Assembly (NCBI GenBank): GCA_025463865.1
Contig: JAODBH010000251.1
Span: forward strand, 1 to 55,305
Length of the DNA: 55,305 bases
Source: Actinomycetes bacterium
GTDB taxonomy: Bacteria > Actinomycetota > Acidimicrobiia > IMCC26256 > Chersky-534
Direction of reading: 5' to 3'
Below are positions 19,554 to 29,429 of the stretch, in pieces. A model generated the notes under the pieces. It saw only the letters and a list, made by a program, of their open reading frames with translations, had not been told where the DNA came from and searched no databases. Numbering within the stretch: position 1 is the first letter of the stretch; each line of letters begins with the position of its first letter. Position numbers and translations under genes: made by a program.

Positions 19554-21586
19554 GGGCGTTTCATCGGCTGCTGCGAGCCCGCGGCTGAGCTACTTACGGC
19601 AGAAGTTTCGCCGGATCCCGCGGCCGCGCGGCGCCCGAGGGCCAGATCGGCGAGATCGGCCATGATGTCGGCGAGCCGGAAGTCCTTGGGCGTGTAGATC
19701 CGGGACACCCCCGCGTCGAGCAGCCGGGCCTGGTCCGACTCGGGGATGATCCCGCCCACGACGACCGGGGCGTCCACGCCGGCGGCCCGGAGCAGGCGGA
19801 TGGTCTCGGGCACCAGGTCCAGGTGGGAACCGGACAAGATGGACAATCCGACCACCTCGACATCTTCGTCGCGCGCGGCGGCCGCAATCTGCTCGGGCGA
19901 GAGGCGGATGCCCTGGTAGACGACCTCCATCCCGGCGTCTCGGGCCGCGACGGCGATCTGCTCGGCGCCGTTGGAGTGGCCGTCGAGCCCCGGCTTGCCG
20001 ACCAGGATCCGGACCGGTCCGCCCGGTGCCGCCCGCATGCGGTCGCGCACCGCGAGCAGGTCGCCGCCCGGAGCCACCGTCACCCCGGCCACCCCGGTGG
20101 GGGCGCGGTACTCGCCGAAGATCGACCGGAGCGTCCCGGCCCACTCCCCGACGGTTCCGCCGGCCCGGGCCAGGGCAACCGTCGCCGGCATGAGGTTGTC
20201 GGTGGTGCTCGCGGTCTCGCGCAGTTGCGCGAGGGCCCGCTCGACCGCTTCGGGATCGCGCTCGGCTCTCCACCGCATGACCGACGCCACTTGGGCGGCC
20301 TCGACGGCGGGGTCGACGACGAGGATCGAGTCGACGCCCTCGAGGCTGGCGGTGAGCGGCGACGCCGCGGTCTCGGTGAAGGAGTTGACCCCGACGACGG
20401 GCGTGGCCCCCGACTCGATGTCGCGGATGCGCTCCGCGTTGCTCTGCACCAGACGGTGCTTGAGCTGGTCGATCATCGCGAAGGCGCCGCCACCTTCGAG
20501 CACCCAGTCGAGCTCGGCCTGCGCGGCCTCGACGAGCTCGTCCGTCTTCGCCTCGATGACCTTGGAGCCGTCGAAGATGTCGCCGTACTCGAGCAGGTCG
20601 GTCTCGTACGCGAGCACCTGCTGGATGCGCAGCGACCACTGCTGGTCCCACGGTCGCGGCAGGCCGAGGGCTTCGTTCCACGCCGGCAGCTGCACCGCGC
20701 GGGCGCGCGCGTTCTTGGAGAGGGTGACGCCCAACGTCTCGAGCACGATGCGTTCGACGTTGTTCTCGGGTTGGGCCTCGGTGAGCCCGAGCGAGTTGAC
20801 CTGCACGCCGTAGCGGAACCGGCGTTGCTTGGGATCGGTGATGCCGTAGCGGGTGGCCGTGATGTGGTCCCACAGCCGGCCGAAGGCGCGCATCTTGCAG
20901 ATCTCCTCGACGAACCGGATCCCCGAGTTCACGAAGAACGAGATGCGTTCGACCACCGCGCCGAACTCCTCGGGCGCGACCCGACCCGTGGCCTGCACCG
21001 CGTCGAGCACGTCCACCGCGGTGGCCAACGCGTACGCGATCTCCTGCACCGGCGTCGCGCCCGCCTCCTGCAGGTGGTACGAGCAGACGTTGATCGGGTT
21101 CCACTTCGGCATGTCGGCGACGGTGTGGGTCACCAGGTCGACGGTCAGCCGCAGCGACGGCTCGGGGCCGAAGATGTATGTGCCCCGCGACAGGTACTCC
21201 TTCATGATGTCGTTCTGCGTCGTGCCCGCGAGCGCCGCGGGGTCGGCGCCCTGCTCTTCGGCGCAGGCGACGTAGAGGGCGAGCAGCCACATCGCGGTGG
21301 CGTTGATCGTCATCGACGTGTTCATCTCGGCCATCGGGATCGCGTCGAACAGCGTGCGCATCTCGCCGAGATGCGGGACCGGGACCCCCACCTTGCCGAC
21401 CTCGCCCCGCGCCATGAGGTCGTCGGGGTCGTAACCGGTCTGGGTCGGCAGGTCGAACGCGATCGACAACCCGGTCTGGCCCTTGGCCAGATTCATCCGG
21501 TAGAGCTCGTTCGAGGCCCGGGCTGACGAGTGGCCCGAGTACGTGCGCATGATCCACGGGCGGTCGCGCTCGGACATGCCGGTCAT
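19550..21586 (-). CDS. Ethylmalonyl-CoA mutase-like B12-dependent mutase (MeaA/Ecm type)
   Basis: RTYSGHSSARASNELYRMNLAKGQTGLSIAFDLPTQTGYDPD; MNTSMTINATAMWLLALYVA; C-terminal B12 domain GLDGHSNGAEQIA...GLSILSGSHLDLVP. Confidence 0.88.
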   Translation of the reverse strand: MTGMSERDRPWIMRTYSGHSSARASNELYRMNLAKGQTGLSIAFDLPTQTGYDPDDLMARGEVGKVGVPVPHLGEMRTLFDAIPMAEMNTSMTINATAMWLLALYVACAEEQGADPAALAGTTQNDIMKEYLSRGTYIFGPEPSLRLTVDLVTHTVADMPKWNPINVCSYHLQEAGATPVQEIAYALATAVDVLDAVQATGRVAPEEFGAVVERISFFVNSGIRFVEEICKMRAFGRLWDHITATRYGITDPKQRRFRYGVQVNSLGLTEAQPENNVERIVLETLGVTLSKNARARAVQLPAWNEALGLPRPWDQQWSLRIQQVLAYETDLLEYGDIFDGSKVIEAKTDELVEAAQAELDWVLEGGGAFAMIDQLKHRLVQSNAERIRDIESGATPVVGVNSFTETAASPLTASLEGVDSILVVDPAVEAAQVASVMRWRAERDPEAVERALAQLRETASTTDNLMPATVALARAGGTVGEWAGTLRSIFGEYRAPTGVAGVTVAPGGDLLAVRDRMRAAPGGPVRILVGKPGLDGHSNGAEQIAVAARDAGMEVVYQGIRLSPEQIAAAARDEDVEVVGLSILSGSHLDLVPETIRLLRAAGVDAPVVVGGIIPESDQARLLDAGVSRIYTPKDFRLADIMADLADLALGRRAAAGSGETSAVSSSAAGSQQPMKRP

Positions 21587-21601
21587 CTTCCTACGGCACC
21601 G

Positions 21602-22456
21602 CTACTTGCGGTAGTCGTAAAACCCGACCTTCGACTTCCGGCCGAGCTGGTTGGCCGCGACCATGCGCCGGAGCCGCGGAGCCGGTGCGTAGTTCGGGTC
21701 GCGGAACTCCTCGTAGAGCGCGTCGAGAATGCTGAGGCTGGTGTCGAGGCCCACGAGATCGAGCAGCTCGAGTGGGCCCATGGGGAAGTTGCAGCCTCCT
21801 TTCATCGCGGCGTCGATGTCGTCGCGGCTCGCGACGCCGGCGTCGAAGAGCTTCACCGCGTTGTTGAGGTACGGGAAGAGGAGCGCGTTGACGATGAAGC
21901 CGGCCTGGTCCCTCACCTCGACCGTCGTCTTGCCGCAGGCCTCCGCGAAGGAGCGCGCGGTCGCCATCGTCTCGTCGGAGGTGGTGATCGCGCGGACGAG
22001 CTCGACGAGGGGCATGGCCGACGCGGGATTGAAGAAGTGGATCCCGCAGACGAGGTCGGGCCTCGACGTGCGCATGGCCATGTCGACGACCGGCAGCGTG
22101 GAGGTGTTGGTGGCGAGGATCGTGCCCTCGCGGACGATCGCATCGAGCTCCACGAACAGCGCGTGCTTCGTGTCGGCATCCTCCACGACCGACTCGAGCA
22201 CGAGGTCACACTCGGCGAGCTCGCCGAGGTCGGACACCGCGCGCACTCGCCCGAGGACCCGCTCGCGTTCGCCGGCTTCGAGGCGCTTGCGTTCGACCTG
22301 CTTCGCGAGACTCCGCTCGAGCCCCGCGACGGTCGCGAGCGCACCCTCCTCGGTCCGGCTGCGCACGAGAACCTCGAACCCGGCTTTGGCCGCGACCTCC
22401 GCGACCCCCGAGCCCATGATCCCGGAGCCGACGACCCCCACCCGCTTGACTGCCAT
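21602..22456 (-). CDS. 3-hydroxybutyryl-CoA dehydrogenase
   Basis: VGVVGSGIMGSGVAEVAAKAGFEV; IHFFNPASAMPLVELV; GRKSKVGFYDY; SD GGGAGGATCCGACATG. Confidence 0.94.
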   Translation of the reverse strand: MAVKRVGVVGSGIMGSGVAEVAAKAGFEVLVRSRTEEGALATVAGLERSLAKQVERKRLEAGERERVLGRVRAVSDLGELAECDLVLESVVEDADTKHALFVELDAIVREGTILATNTSTLPVVDMAMRTSRPDLVCGIHFFNPASAMPLVELVRAITTSDETMATARSFAEACGKTTVEVRDQAGFIVNALLFPYLNNAVKLFDAGVASRDDIDAAMKGGCNFPMGPLELLDLVGLDTSLSILDALYEEFRDPNYAPAPRLRRMVAANQLGRKSKVGFYDYRK

Positions 22457-22568
22457 GTCGGATCCTCCCGGTCGACGTTGGCGGCAGAGGTTACCGGACG
22501 GTAGGGAAACCGCCTCACGGGCTCGATCGGAGGGGCGGGCCCCCGCCCACCGGTAGGGTGTCGGCCGC

Positions 22569-23306
22569 ATGCCGACCCCCGAGCACCAGACCCAGGAAGG
22601 CCTCCGCGGCAAGGGCGGGAAGGGCCCCGGGACCCTCGCGCTCCTCGGCGGGGGCGAGTGGCGCCCCGGCACGGAAGCGCTCGACGCCGACCTGCTGGCC
22701 GCGAGCGGAGGGCTCGAGGTGACGGTCCTGCCGACGGCGGCCGCGTTCGAGATGCCCGATCACGTGCTCGACCGGGCCCGGGCCCACTTCGGCCCGCTCG
22801 GCGCCACGGTCCGCGAGTTGCGGGTCCTCAACCGCCGCGACGCCGAAGAGTCGGCGAACGCCGACGTGGTGTCGTCGGCCGCGTTCATCTACATCGCCGA
22901 CGGCTCGCCGATGCACCTCCGCTCGGTGTTCAAGGACTCCGCGGTCTACGCCGCGATCGTCGCGGCCTACCAGCGGGGCGCGGTCCTCGCCGCCTCGGGT
23001 GCCGGCGCGACGGTGCTCGGCGATCCGATGGTAGATCCGCGGGGCGGCGCCTACACCGTGGGGCTCGGACTCGTGCCGAACGTGGCCGTGTTCCCGTACC
23101 ACGGCACCGCGGCCGACCACCTGCGGGAGCGGTCGATCGAGCTGCTGCCCAAGAACGCCACGCTCGTGGGCGTCGACGCGTCGACCGCCATCGTGCGCGA
23201 CCCTGCGGGCGGCTGGACCGTCGCGGGCTCCGGGGTGGTCACGGTCTACGAGAACGACGGCTCGACCCGGGCCCTGACCAACGCGGAGCCGGTCCCGCTC
23301 GACTGA
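22569..23306 (+). CDS. Peptidase S51/cyanophycinase-like (type 1 glutamine amidotransferase-like) protein
   Basis: LALLGGGEWRPGTEALD...TAAAF...FIYIADGSPMHLRSV...GAVLAASGAGATVLGD. Confidence 0.7.
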   Translation: MPTPEHQTQEGLRGKGGKGPGTLALLGGGEWRPGTEALDADLLAASGGLEVTVLPTAAAFEMPDHVLDRARAHFGPLGATVRELRVLNRRDAEESANADVVSSAAFIYIADGSPMHLRSVFKDSAVYAAIVAAYQRGAVLAASGAGATVLGDPMVDPRGGAYTVGLGLVPNVAVFPYHGTAADHLRERSIELLPKNATLVGVDASTAIVRDPAGGWTVAGSGVVTVYENDGSTRALTNAEPVPLD

Positions 23307-23323
23307 CGATCGTTGGCGGCCCG

Positions 23324-24160
23324 CTACTTGGCGCTCGTCGTGGTGGCCCCGGTCGCCACCGGGGCGGTCGTGGTGCTGGCCGTCGAGCCGGTCGTGGGCG
23401 GGGGACCGTCGATCGTGATCTTGTTGATCGTGACCGGTGTGGTGGGAGGCCCGTCGCCGCTGGCGGGGGCGAAACCCTCGATCTTCTTCGCCACGTCGAG
23501 CCCGCTCGTGAGGTGGCCGAAGTCGCTGTAGGTGTTCGGCTGCAGCGTGGTCAGCGCGGCGTCGCTCGTGATGACGAAGAAGGTGGAGTCGGCGGTACCA
23601 GCCTGAGCCGAGCCGCTCTTCGCGTAGAGGATGTCGCCCACCGCGTACGCCTTCTGCGGGAGCTCGGACACAAAGGAGGCCGGTCGCTTGGTTCCGGACT
23701 TGGGCGAACCGCCCTGGATCACGAAGTCCTTGGCGGCCCGCTCGAAGCTGGTGCCGTCGTAGAAGCCCTTCCGCGCCAGGGTGATGAAGTTGTTGGCTCC
23801 CCACTTGGCGTCGGTGGTGTCGAGCGCCACGACCATCGTGCCCTGGGTGGTGTCGATGGTCGCGGTGTAGGTGGCGGCGGGGTCGATCGACAGGGGCGGG
23901 CTTCCGGCCGGCCGCGGGCCGGCGGACGTCGTGGCCGCGGCGGTGGTGCTCGTGGTGGTGGTGCTGGTCGTCTTCTTCTTGCTGTTGCTGTTGCTGTTGA
24001 CGACCTGGACGATCACGAAGATGGCGACGAGCAACGCGAGGACGATTCCGCCGTTGCGGATGCTCTTGAAGCGGTTCGACCGCTTCTGCGCCTGGAGCTC
24101 GCGCAGGCGGCGATCTTCACGATTTTGGCGCTGACGTTCGCGCTTGGTGGCCTTGGACAC
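23324..24160 (-). CDS. Cyclophilin-type peptidyl-prolyl isomerase, membrane anchored with Ser/Thr-rich linker
   Basis: TM helix, [10 protein letters not shown] linker, [49 protein letters not shown]. Confidence 0.93.
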   Translation of the reverse strand: MSKATKRERQRQNREDRRLRELQAQKRSNRFKSIRNGGIVLALLVAIFVIVQVVNSNSNSKKKTTSTTTTSTTAAATTSAGPRPAGSPPLSIDPAATYTATIDTTQGTMVVALDTTDAKWGANNFITLARKGFYDGTSFERAAKDFVIQGGSPKSGTKRPASFVSELPQKAYAVGDILYAKSGSAQAGTADSTFFVITSDAALTTLQPNTYSDFGHLTSGLDVAKKIEGFAPASGDGPPTTPVTINKITIDGPPPTTGSTASTTTAPVATGATTTSAK

Positions 24161-24258
24161 GGTCGGGGAGCATACTCACGGCCCCCATCCGTCCCGGGCG
24201 CGGGCACGGGCGCGTAACCCACCAGTGCCGCCGAACGCCGCTGGTACCTTGGACCGCT

Positions 24259-25482
24259 GTGGCTAGTGGGCTCGTGGTGCAGAAGTTCGGCGGCTCTTCC
24301 GTGGCGGATCCGGATCGGATCCGTGAGGTCGCGGAGCACATCGTCAGGACCCGGCGTCAGGGTCACGACGTCGTGGTCGTCGTGTCGGCGATGGGCAAGA
24401 CCACCGACAACCTGCTGCGGCTGGCCCACGACGTCTCGAAGGCGCCCCCGGCGCGCGAGCTCGACATGCTGCTCACCTCGGGTGAGCGCATCTCGATGGC
24501 GCTCCTCTGCATGGCGGTCGTCGAGCTCGGCGAGCCGGCCATCTCCTTCACCGGCTCGCAGGCGGGCATCGTCACCGACACCACTCACGGCAAGGCGAAG
24601 ATCATCGAGATCCGGGCCGACCGGCTCCGCGAGGCGATCGCGGCCGGCAACGTGGTCGTCGTGGCCGGCTTCCAGGGTGTGAGCACCACCGCGGCGATCA
24701 CCACGCTCGGCCGGGGTGGCTCCGACACCACCGCCGTCGCGCTGGCCGCCGCACTCAAGGCCGATGCGTGCGAGATCTACACCGACGTGTCGGGCGTGTT
24801 CACCGCCGATCCCCGCGTGGAGCCGCTGGCCCGCCGGCTCGCGCGGGTCAGCTACGACGAGATGCTCGAGATGTCGGCCACCGGCGGCCGGGTGCTCGCG
24901 CTCCGGTCGGTCGAGTTCGCCCGGAACCACGGGGTCCCGGTGCATGTCCGCTCGAGCTTCACCTGGGAGCCGGGCACCTGGGTACAGGACGAGGAGCCTT
25001 CGATGGAACAGGCGATCATCTCCGGGGTCACCCACGACACGTCGGAGGCCAAGTTCACGATCGAAGGGGTGCCCGACCACCCCGGCATCGCCGCGCGGGT
25101 CTTCCGCTCCCTCGCGGAGCGCTCGGTCAACGTCGACATGATCGTGCAGAACGTGTCCACCAACGACCTCGCCGACATCTCGTTCACCGCTCCCAAGGAC
25201 GATCTCGCGGAAGCGCTCACGATCATCGACGCGTTGGTCCGCGAGCTCGACGCCGGCGGCGCCCGCCACGACGCCGCCATCGGCCGGGTGTCGCTCGTGG
25301 GCGCGGGCATGAAGACCCATCCGGGCGTCGCGGCCAAGATGTTCGAGGTGCTCGCCGCCGAGGGCATCAACATCGAGATGATCAGCACGTCCACGATCCG
25401 GGTGTCGTGTGTCGTGCACGAGGACGACGTCGAGCGCGCGGTGCGAGCGCTGCACGCCGCGTTCGATCTCGCGGAGGTCTGA
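24259..25482 (+). CDS. lysC: Aspartate kinase
   Basis: [54 protein letters not shown]; two ACT domains. Confidence 0.97.
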   Translation: MASGLVVQKFGGSSVADPDRIREVAEHIVRTRRQGHDVVVVVSAMGKTTDNLLRLAHDVSKAPPARELDMLLTSGERISMALLCMAVVELGEPAISFTGSQAGIVTDTTHGKAKIIEIRADRLREAIAAGNVVVVAGFQGVSTTAAITTLGRGGSDTTAVALAAALKADACEIYTDVSGVFTADPRVEPLARRLARVSYDEMLEMSATGGRVLALRSVEFARNHGVPVHVRSSFTWEPGTWVQDEEPSMEQAIISGVTHDTSEAKFTIEGVPDHPGIAARVFRSLAERSVNVDMIVQNVSTNDLADISFTAPKDDLAEALTIIDALVRELDAGGARHDAAIGRVSLVGAGMKTHPGVAAKMFEVLAAEGINIEMISTSTIRVSCVVHEDDVERAVRALHAAFDLAEV

Positions 25483-25485
25483 GCC

Positions 25486-26511
25486 GTGGCCCGGGTCGGT
25501 CTCATCGGTGCCACCGGGCTCGTCGGCGCGGAGATGCTCCACATCCTCGAGGAACGGGAGTTCCCGATCGAGGAGCTGCGGGTGTTCGCGAGCCCCCGTT
25601 CGGAGGGCCGCGCGCTCCCGTTCCGGGGCGGCAACGTCGTCTGCCAGGTGTTGCGGCCGGGCGCGTTCCAAGGCCTCGACCTCGTGGTGGTCGATGTCGA
25701 CGATCCCCTCGCGGCGGAGTGGGCGCCGGTCGCGGTCGCCGAGGGGGCCAAGGTCGTCGACAACTCGGCCGCGTTCCGCACCGACCCCGACGTACCGCTC
25801 GTCGTGGCCGAGGTGAATCCCGCCGACGTCCAGAGCCTGGCGAAGGGGATCGTCTCGTGCCCCAACTGCACCACCATGGTGCTCCTCACCGCGATCGCCC
25901 CGCTGCACCGGGCCGCGGGGATCGAGCGGATGGTGGTCAGCACCTACCAGTCGGTGTCGGGCGCAGGGCAGAGCGGGATGCACGAGCTCGCCGAGCAGTG
26001 GGACAAGCTCGCGGGGCGGTCCAGCGACCTGCGCCGGGCCGGGGTGACACCGGGCGTCATCGAGCCGGGCGAGGTCTGGCCGCTCACCATCGCCGGCAAC
26101 GTGCTGCCGCTCGCGGGTTCGGTCCGTGAGGCCGGTTACACGTCGGAAGAGTGGAAGCTCGTCAACGAGACCCACAAGATCCTCCACGACGACTCGATCC
26201 GCATCACGGCCACCTGCGTGCGGGTCCCGGTGTTCGTGGGCCACGCCATGACGGCCAACCTGAGCTTCGGGCGCGACGTCAGCCGGGCCGAGGCCGTGGA
26301 CCTGCTGGCCGACGCGCCGGGAGTGCGCCTGGTGGAGGACGGTCACGGCTACCCGACCCCGCTCGAGGCGGCCGGCATCGACCCGGTCCTCGTCGGCCGC
26401 CTGCGCGAGGACCCGTCGAACCCGGGTGGGCTCGACGTCTGGGTCACCGGCGACAACTTGCGGAAGGGCGCGGCGCTCAACGCGGTGCAGCTCGCCGAAC
26501 TGCTCCTGTGA
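25486..26511 (+). CDS. asd: Aspartate-semialdehyde dehydrogenase
   Basis: VGLIGATGLVGAEMLHILEEREFPI; CPNCTTMVLL active-site Cys; STYQSVSGAGQSG. Confidence 0.97.
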   Translation: MARVGLIGATGLVGAEMLHILEEREFPIEELRVFASPRSEGRALPFRGGNVVCQVLRPGAFQGLDLVVVDVDDPLAAEWAPVAVAEGAKVVDNSAAFRTDPDVPLVVAEVNPADVQSLAKGIVSCPNCTTMVLLTAIAPLHRAAGIERMVVSTYQSVSGAGQSGMHELAEQWDKLAGRSSDLRRAGVTPGVIEPGEVWPLTIAGNVLPLAGSVREAGYTSEEWKLVNETHKILHDDSIRITATCVRVPVFVGHAMTANLSFGRDVSRAEAVDLLADAPGVRLVEDGHGYPTPLEAAGIDPVLVGRLREDPSNPGGLDVWVTGDNLRKGAALNAVQLAELLL

Positions 26512-27089
26512 CCGAGGCCGCGCTCGGCCCGGCCCCGACTTCGGATCGGGTGCCGCCGGTCGCGACCCACACCGAACGGGTGGAGCGGTGCTCGGACCGG
26601 TTCCGTGCCGGCGCCGGCGCGTTCCTGCCCGCGGGGATCCTCGCCGCGGTCGTCACCGTCGTCCGCGAGGGGCCGTCGGTCTCCGCCGCGGCCTATCTCA
26701 CCAGCGTGTGCGCGGCGTTGATCATGTTCCCGGTCGCCCGGCGGACCACCTTGTCGTTGCTCGCCGAGGCGCCGGTGCGGCCTCCGGATCGACCGGTCCG
26801 GCTCACGTCGGGCCTCCGGAACGCCGCGGCAGCCCTGGCCGAGATGGCGCTGGTGTCACTCGTGGTCGTGGCCTTCGGGGTCGGGCTCGACCGGGCGCTG
26901 GGCGCGCCCGAATGGCCGGCGTTCCTGGCCCCGATCCTTCTCGGCTTCGCGTTCCTCGCCCTCTGGCAAGGCCGTTGGGCCGACGCGGTGGAGGCGCAGC
27001 GCAGTGGTGTCCTCGTCCGCCCCGCGGGCATCAAGGCCCGCCGCGCCAACGCGCAGCTGGTCCCAGCCGAGGAACCGGCCGAGCGCTGA
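26508..27089 (+). CDS. Hypothetical membrane protein
   Basis: GTGA overlap with asd; several hydrophobic helices (PAGILAAVVTVV, LVSLVVVAFGVGL, FLAPILLGFAFLAL). Confidence 0.6.
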   Translation: MTEAALGPAPTSDRVPPVATHTERVERCSDRFRAGAGAFLPAGILAAVVTVVREGPSVSAAAYLTSVCAALIMFPVARRTTLSLLAEAPVRPPDRPVRLTSGLRNAAAALAEMALVSLVVVAFGVGLDRALGAPEWPAFLAPILLGFAFLALWQGRWADAVEAQRSGVLVRPAGIKARRANAQLVPAEEPAER

Positions 27090-27095
27090 GGTTGC

Positions 27096-27455
27096 TCAGC
27101 CGCCGGGAGTCGCGTCGGCCGTCGGGTCGAACCCGAGGTACCAGATCTCCTTGCCCTGCTCCATGAGCGCGCCCTTGTCCTTCCGCCACTTCCCGTACTT
27201 CTTGCCGTAGGGGCTGGCCGTGCGGGCCATGTCGAAGAGGGCCTCGTAGAAGAACGGGGCGTCGCGCGCGATCTTCACGGCCGGGCACACGCGTGCCGCG
27301 ACCGGTGCGGCGCCGAGATCGAGAGTCCGCGCGGACTGCAGCACCAGCTTCTCCACCGCGGCCGGCTCGGACGCGTGCAGCGCCCGGCCCCACGTGAGGA
27401 AGTAGCGGCGGCCTCCGCCGGCGAGCGCAACCTCGACCGCGACGATCTCGTTGAT
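27096..27455 (-). CDS. Hypothetical protein; canonical start only at 27356 (GTG) but coding-like sequence extends to an SD-preceded ATC at 27453-27455
   Basis: INEIVAVEVALAGGGRRYFLTWGRALHASEPAAVEKLVLQSARTLDLG...; GC-rich third positions throughout; TGAGGAG SD 5 nt before ATC. Confidence 0.55.
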   Translation of the reverse strand: MNEIVAVEVALAGGGRRYFLTWGRALHASEPAAVEKLVLQSARTLDLGAAPVAARVCPAVKIARDAPFFYEALFDMARTASPYGKKYGKWRKDKGALMEQGKEIWYLGFDPTADATPGG

Positions 27456-27464
27456 GACCGCTCC

Positions 27465-28811
27465 TCAGGTGATGGGCAGGGGCTCGGGTGCCGGGTCCGC
27501 GAAGGTAGTTGGGCCGGTGTCGCTTCCGCCGGTCGCGTGCGCCTCACGGCGCAGACGGGCGACGGCCGCGTCGACCGCGATGGCCGCGAGCACGACGAGC
27601 GACACCTCGAACGGCGCGCGAAACCTGGGCGTTCCATAGGCGTAGACGGCGACAATGGTCAGCACGCCCGCCGGCACGAGGAGCGGCCACTGGACCAGGC
27701 GCCGGCGCCGGGCGATCACGATGCCCGCGACCGCAATCGGCACGAGCAGGTAGTACGCGACGAGTCCGGCGATCGCGGCGCCGTACGGACGGCCTTCGTA
27801 CACGTCGACGTGGGCCATCTGGTCGGGCGCGTAGACGTCCCACAGCCGCCCGACCCGCGCCGCGGCGACCAGCGGGAAACGGTCGAGGTGGTGGCTGATG
27901 TACGTCACCGCGCGCTGGTGGCGTCGGGTCGACAGCACGGACTGTTCGCCACCGTTCGGGATCTGCACCTGGCAGTCGTACCTCCAGGTGCCGATGTTGG
28001 GCCCGGAGTAGGTGCGATCGCAGTTGGCGCCGAGCAGCAGGTTGCCGTCACCGGTCGAGATGTAGGTGGCGTCGTGGAACGTCACGAGGTTCCGGATCAC
28101 CCACGGCGCGACGACCGCCCCCGAGACGAGGAGCACGACCGCGAGCAGCCGCAACCGGCCCGCGAGCGTGACCCGCCGGCACAGGAGCACCGCCGGGAGC
28201 ACGAGGAACGGCAGCAGCAGCACGAGCTCCGCACGCGTGAGGACCTCGGCCGCGACCGCGACGCCGAGCCACGCCGCGTTGCCCCAGGTGGGCGCGCGCA
28301 GCAGGCGGTAGACGAGGATGAGGATCACCGCCATCAGCAGCATCGACACGGTCTCCGACATCAAGATCCCGTTCGGGAGCCAGAAGTTCGGAGCGCATGC
28401 CGCGAGTGCGGCCGCGATGAGCCCGACCCGCGGTCCGGCGACCGACCGGCCCAACAGGCCGACGCACAGCACCACGACCGCACCGAGGAGCGCCATGGTC
28501 AGGCGCTGCGGGGTCGAGCCGGTTGGCGTCCCGAAGAGATAGGACGACGGCGTCAGCACGAGCGCGGTGAGCGGTGGGTGCGCGGCGTCGGGTCCGCCGA
28601 CGAACGGCGCCACGAAGAAGTGCCCATGGGCCAGGAGGGACGACTCGACGCCGTAGTACACCGCGTCGTAGACGGTGCTGTTCTCGTAGCGGGTGAACAG
28701 CAGGACGTAGCCGACCCGCACCGCGAGCCCGAGGCCGGTGATGATCCCGAGCGTGCGGGCGAAGTGGGTCCCCCCGCGCTCGTCGACGTCGTCGGTCGCG
28801 GCGTCCGCCAT
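27465..28811 (-). CDS. GT39-like membrane glycosyltransferase
   Basis: Multi-TM; LAVRVGYVLLFTRYENSTVYDAVYYGVESSLLAHGHFFV...AAHPPLTALVL; ends LPIT*. Confidence 0.8.
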   Translation of the reverse strand: MADAATDDVDERGGTHFARTLGIITGLGLAVRVGYVLLFTRYENSTVYDAVYYGVESSLLAHGHFFVAPFVGGPDAAHPPLTALVLTPSSYLFGTPTGSTPQRLTMALLGAVVVLCVGLLGRSVAGPRVGLIAAALAACAPNFWLPNGILMSETVSMLLMAVILILVYRLLRAPTWGNAAWLGVAVAAEVLTRAELVLLLPFLVLPAVLLCRRVTLAGRLRLLAVVLLVSGAVVAPWVIRNLVTFHDATYISTGDGNLLLGANCDRTYSGPNIGTWRYDCQVQIPNGGEQSVLSTRRHQRAVTYISHHLDRFPLVAAARVGRLWDVYAPDQMAHVDVYEGRPYGAAIAGLVAYYLLVPIAVAGIVIARRRRLVQWPLLVPAGVLTIVAVYAYGTPRFRAPFEVSLVVLAAIAVDAAVARLRREAHATGGSDTGPTTFADPAPEPLPIT

Positions 28812-28903
28812 CGGGCGAGTCTGCCAGGCGTCGCCGCATTGGTGCGCCTTCCCGATCGGCGCGCGTCGCGTGACGCGCGCCGATGGTGGTGCGGGATTTC
28901 CAG

Positions 28904-28977
28904 TCGGGGCGCCGGGATTTGAACCCGGGGCCTCAGCGTCCCGAACGCTGCGCGCTGCCAAACTGCGCCACGCCCCG
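28904..28977 (-). tRNA. tRNA-Pro (anticodon CGG)
   Basis: CGGGGCG TG GCGC AGTTTGGCA GCGC G CAGCG TTCGGGA CGCTG AGGCC CCGGG TTCAAAT CCCGG CGCCCCG A; complete cloverleaf of 74 nt; CCA not encoded. Confidence 0.97.
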
Positions 28978-29008
28978 TTGCGGCCTCAGCCGCGAGAGAA
29001 GTGCGAGT

Positions 29009-29419
29009 CTAGCGAAGCGCCGGTCCGGCCCCGCTGGGCGTTGCCGCCAGCGTGGTGGTGGCGAGGAGGCGTCGTGCAGCCCGGCGCAGGGTGCCGGCAT
29101 CGAGCGGCTTGACCAGCACCTCGCCGGCCGCGGCCCGCTTCGCGAGGAAGCGGTCGGCCTCGCGGTCGAGCAGAAGGAGGATCGGCACCTCGGGCACGCG
29201 GCCCTCCTCGGCGTCGAGGTGGAGCTCGATGGCAACCGCCACCCCACCCATGTTGCCGATCTGCATGTCGAGGATCACCAGGTCGGGATTCTCCGCGGTC
29301 ACCGTGGCGCCGACGTCGCGGCCCCGCGTGACCTCGATCACGCCTTGACCCGGAGCCACGAACGCGCCGCGGACCTGGTTACGGATCCATTCGGCTTCGG
29401 AGGCGATGAGGATCTTCAC
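29009..29419 (-). CDS. Receiver-domain-like stand-alone response regulator
   Basis: VKILIASEAEWIRNQVRGAF...PDLVILDMQIGNMGG...GEVLVKPLDAGTLRRA. Confidence 0.7.
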   Translation of the reverse strand: MKILIASEAEWIRNQVRGAFVAPGQGVIEVTRGRDVGATVTAENPDLVILDMQIGNMGGVAVAIELHLDAEEGRVPEVPILLLLDREADRFLAKRAAAGEVLVKPLDAGTLRRAARRLLATTTLAATPSGAGPALR

Positions 29420-29429
29420 GGGGACGAGG

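Noticed and set aside
23978-23999. TTGCTG hexanucleotide repeat
   Set aside because: Encodes the NSNSNS linker of the cyclophilin; low-complexity coding, not a separate element.
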